Source: UBA1858 sp965227695 (GTDB taxonomy: Bacteria > Pseudomonadota > Gammaproteobacteria > UBA4575). From it: 64,000 nucleotides of DNA. The notes under the pieces were generated by a model. That model saw nothing but the letters and a program-made list of their open reading frames with translations. It ran no database searches and had not been told where the DNA came from. The position numbers and the translations under genes were made by a program. Location of the stretch: positions 2,661,067 to 2,725,066 of the forward strand of contig OZ245760.1 in NCBI GenBank assembly GCA_965227695.1, given 5' to 3'. This document shows positions 61,857-64,000 of the stretch, piece after piece (position 1 is the first letter of the stretch; every line of letters starts with the position of its first letter).

Positions 61857-64000
61857 TTATTTTGAGAAATGAAGTTCGCCATTAACCAGGGATACTTTGA
61901 TTGTATCTCCGGTAACATACTCGCCAACCAATAAAGCCTTGGCTAATGGATCCTCCAGGTGATGCTGTATGGCCCGTTTGAGTGGTCTGGCCCCATAAAT
62001 TGGGTCAAAGCCCGCATTACCCAGATACGCTAAAGCTTCATCAGAAATTTCAATGTCGATTTCACGTTCCTGCAAGCGTTTTCGCAGGCGCTCCAACTGA
62101 ATTTTTGCGATCTGCTGTATTTGTTCCTTGGTTAATGGTCTGAAAACAATGGTATCGTCAATACGATTAATAAATTCAGGACGGAAATGCTGGCCCACCA
62201 CCTCTAGCACAGTGGCTTTGAGTTGATCATAATTTTCAGAGGCTGACAGCTCCTGGATGCGATCACTGCCCAGGTTGGAAGTCATTACTATCACAGTATT
62301 CCGAAAATCAACTGTCCGCCCATGTCCGTCAGTTAAACGGCCATCGTCAAGCACCTGTAACAGTATATTAAACACATCCGGATGGGCTTTTTCTACTTCA
62401 TCGAGCAAAACAACACTATAAGGTTTGCGCCGAACCGCTTCGGTCAAATAGCCTCCCTCTTCATAACCAACATAACCAGGAGGCGCGCCTACCAGACGCG
62501 CCACAGAATGCTTCTCCATGAACTCTGACATATCAATGCGTACGATGGCCTCTTCAGTATCAAACAAAAACTCGGTCAATGCCTTGGTCAATTCTGTCTT
62601 ACCAACCCCTGTCGGGCCGAGCATCAAAAACGACCCATTGGGCCGGTTTGGATCTGCCAGCCCTGCACGTGAACGCCGGACAGCATTAGATACCGCCGTA
62701 ATCGCTTCCTGTTGTCCGACAACACGTCTTTGCAGGTGACTTTCCATTTCCATTAACTTTTGTTGCTCACCGGCCAGCATTTTTGATACGGGGATTCCCG
62801 TCCACCTTGAAACCACTTCGGCAATTTCATTGTCACTGACTTTATTACGCAATAACTGCGTGGGACGTTTTTCAGCATCGGCCACGGATTGAATTTTCTT
62901 TTCAAGATCAGGAATGACGCCATACTGTAACTCAGACATTTTTGCCAAGTCACCTGCGCGCCGGGCAGCATCCAGCTGTGTTCTGGCAGCATCCAGCTCT
63001 TCTTTGGCATGCTGTGCTCCCTGAAGCGTGGCTTTATCTGCATTCCATATTTCTTCCAGATCTGAATATTTTTTTGATAATTCCGCGATTTCGACTTCCA
63101 GCAATGCCAGACGTTTAACCGAGGCTTCATCGGTCTCTTTCTTGAGCGCCTCTTTTTCAATTTTAAGCTGGATAAGGCGGCGGTCCAGACGATCCATCTC
63201 TTCAGGCTTGGAATCAATTTCCATGCGAATTCTTGAAGCGGCTTCATCAACCAGGTCAATCGCCTTATCCGGCAACTGTCTGCCAGAGATATAGCGATGG
63301 GAAAGAGTCGCAGCTGCAACAATGGCAGGGTCAGTAATATCAACGCCATGATGAATTTCATAACGCTCTTTGAGTCCGCGCAAAATAGCGATTGTGTCTT
63401 CAACAGACGGTTCATCCACGATGATCTGTTGGAATCGCCTTTCAAGTGCTGCATCCTTTTCTATGTATTCACGATATTCATCCAGCGTTGTCGCGCCAAG
63501 ACAATGTAATTCACCACGCGCAAGAGCAGGCTTTAGCATGTTACCGGCATCCATTGCACCTTCGGCTTTACCCGCGCCGACCATGGTATGCAACTCATCA
63601 ATAAATAATATAATTTGCCCTTCCTGCTTCGCCAGATCGTTGAGTACCGCTTTTAGGCGTTCCTCAAATTCACCTCGATATTTAGCTCCGGCGATTAATG
63701 CACTGAGATCAAGTGACAATAAACGTTTGTTTTTTATGCCATCGGGCACCTGCCCATCAACAATCCTCTGTGCCAGACCTTCTACGATCGCGGTTTTACC
63801 AACACCAGGTTCACCAATCAGTACCGGATTATTTTTGGTACGCCGTTGCAAAACCTGAATAGAGCGACGAATTTCATCATCACGACCGATCACAGGATCC
63901 AGCTTGCCCTGTTCAGCGCGCGCGGTCAGATCCACCGTGTACTTTTCAAGTGCACCGCGTTGTTCTTCCTGGGTTGGACTTTTCACAGACTCACCTTTTC
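61857..64000 (-). CDS. clpB: Disaggregase ClpB, N-terminus beyond window
   Basis: AAA+ disaggregase working with DnaK. The frame is open through base 64000 (reads GESVKSPTQEEQRGALEKY), matching the end of the N-domain linker, so the N domain is outside. D1 has GEPGVGKTAIVEGLAQ and FIDELHTMVGAG. A coiled-coil M domain follows (about 62800-63200), then D2 with GPTGVGKTELTKAL and LLDEVEKAHPDV. The C-terminal D2 small domain ends normally. About 714 codons are visible of roughly 860. An internal GTG at 63986 sits where E. coli ClpB has its secondary start. Confidence 0.97.
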   Translation of the reverse strand, partial: KGESVKSPTQEEQRGALEKYTVDLTARAEQGKLDPVIGRDDEIRRSIQVLQRRTKNNPVLIGEPGVGKTAIVEGLAQRIVDGQVPDGIKNKRLLSLDLSALIAGAKYRGEFEERLKAVLNDLAKQEGQIILFIDELHTMVGAGKAEGAMDAGNMLKPALARGELHCLGATTLDEYREYIEKDAALERRFQQIIVDEPSVEDTIAILRGLKERYEIHHGVDITDPAIVAAATLSHRYISGRQLPDKAIDLVDEAASRIRMEIDSKPEEMDRLDRRLIQLKIEKEALKKETDEASVKRLALLEVEIAELSKKYSDLEEIWNADKATLQGAQHAKEELDAARTQLDAARRAGDLAKMSELQYGVIPDLEKKIQSVADAEKRPTQLLRNKVSDNEIAEVVSRWTGIPVSKMLAGEQQKLMEMESHLQRRVVGQQEAITAVSNAVRRSRAGLADPNRPNGSFLMLGPTGVGKTELTKALTEFLFDTEEAIVRIDMSEFMEKHSVARLVGAPPGYVGYEEGGYLTEAVRRKPYSVVLLDEVEKAHPDVFNILLQVLDDGRLTDGHGRTVDFRNTVIVMTSNLGSDRIQELSASENYDQLKATVLEVVGQHFRPEFINRIDDTIVFRPLTKEQIQQIAKIQLERLRKRLQEREIDIEISDEALAYLGNAGFDPIYGARPLKRAIQHHLEDPLAKALLVGEYVTGDTIKVSLVNGELHFSK

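Noticed and set aside
63370..63858. 162-codon plus-strand ORF opposite clpB
   Set aside because: Antisense to the D1 ATPase domain of ClpB; Ser/Arg-rich.

Overview
The window is a stretch of a gammaproteobacterial chromosome, probably of moderate GC. The gene orders are classic for that class: the isc operon running into ndk-rlmN-pilW-rodZ-hisS-yfgM-bamB-der, queA-tgt-yajC-secD-secF, rpsP-rimM-trmD-rplS near ffh, xseB-ispA-dxs, and dapA-bamC. No rRNA, CRISPR array, insertion sequence or prophage was seen. The lineage cannot be fixed further from the sequence. The mix of FolE2, a rubredoxin-less rubrerythrin with a CCG-type Fe-S protein, and an orphan LivK-like binding protein would suit an environmental, possibly sulfur-oxidising, group, but that is inference.

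Layout. 1-14190 (minus strand): trmJ, then an IscR-controlled Fe-S assembly operon (iscR-iscS-iscU-iscA-hscB-hscA-fdx-iscX), then ndk, rlmN, a type IV pilus lipoprotein, rodZ, hisS, yfgM, bamB and the start of der. 14313-15107: suhB, divergent from trmJ. 15142-20606 (minus): queA-tgt-yajC-secD-secF, covering queuosine tRNA modification and Sec export. 20713-21114: tRNA-Leu(CAA) and tRNA-Arg(CCU), each with a recognisable promoter.

21115-31086 is the least ordinary region. It holds a MarR regulator, an OmpA-type envelope protein next to a membrane-anchored coiled-coil protein with exact 56-residue repeats and a C-terminal helix-hairpin-helix, a small unknown membrane protein, a HAD phosphatase, yjbQ, a displaced ispG, a 52-residue membrane peptide, two tandem FHA proteins sharing a novel-looking N-terminal motif, a 361-residue unknown protein and hslR. 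31232-41761 returns to housekeeping: htpG, an Fe/Zn-cluster protein, an alkyltransferase, the ribosomal protein/tRNA methylation operon, ffh and ypjD. A DUF1513-like propeller and a Cys-rich unknown lie between ffh and rpsP. 41844-46060: a CNNM/CorC protein, radA and an atypical fdhD.

46057-48685 is a compact candidate oxidative-stress module: rubrerythrin, a CCG-domain Fe-S protein and a DUF3501 protein. Two 7-1-7 palindromes resembling PerR boxes lie on the rubrerythrin promoter. 48686-52607: xseB-ispA-dxs-folE2. With ispG at 26.3 kb this gives three isoprenoid-pathway enzymes in the window. 52646-56767 (minus): a LysR regulator, a PerM-like permease, dapA and bamC. 56985-64000: a DUF4124 protein, proS, an orphan ABC substrate-binding protein with unusual codon choice and a strong terminator, an SDR, and most of clpB, cut by the window end close to a conserved internal start.
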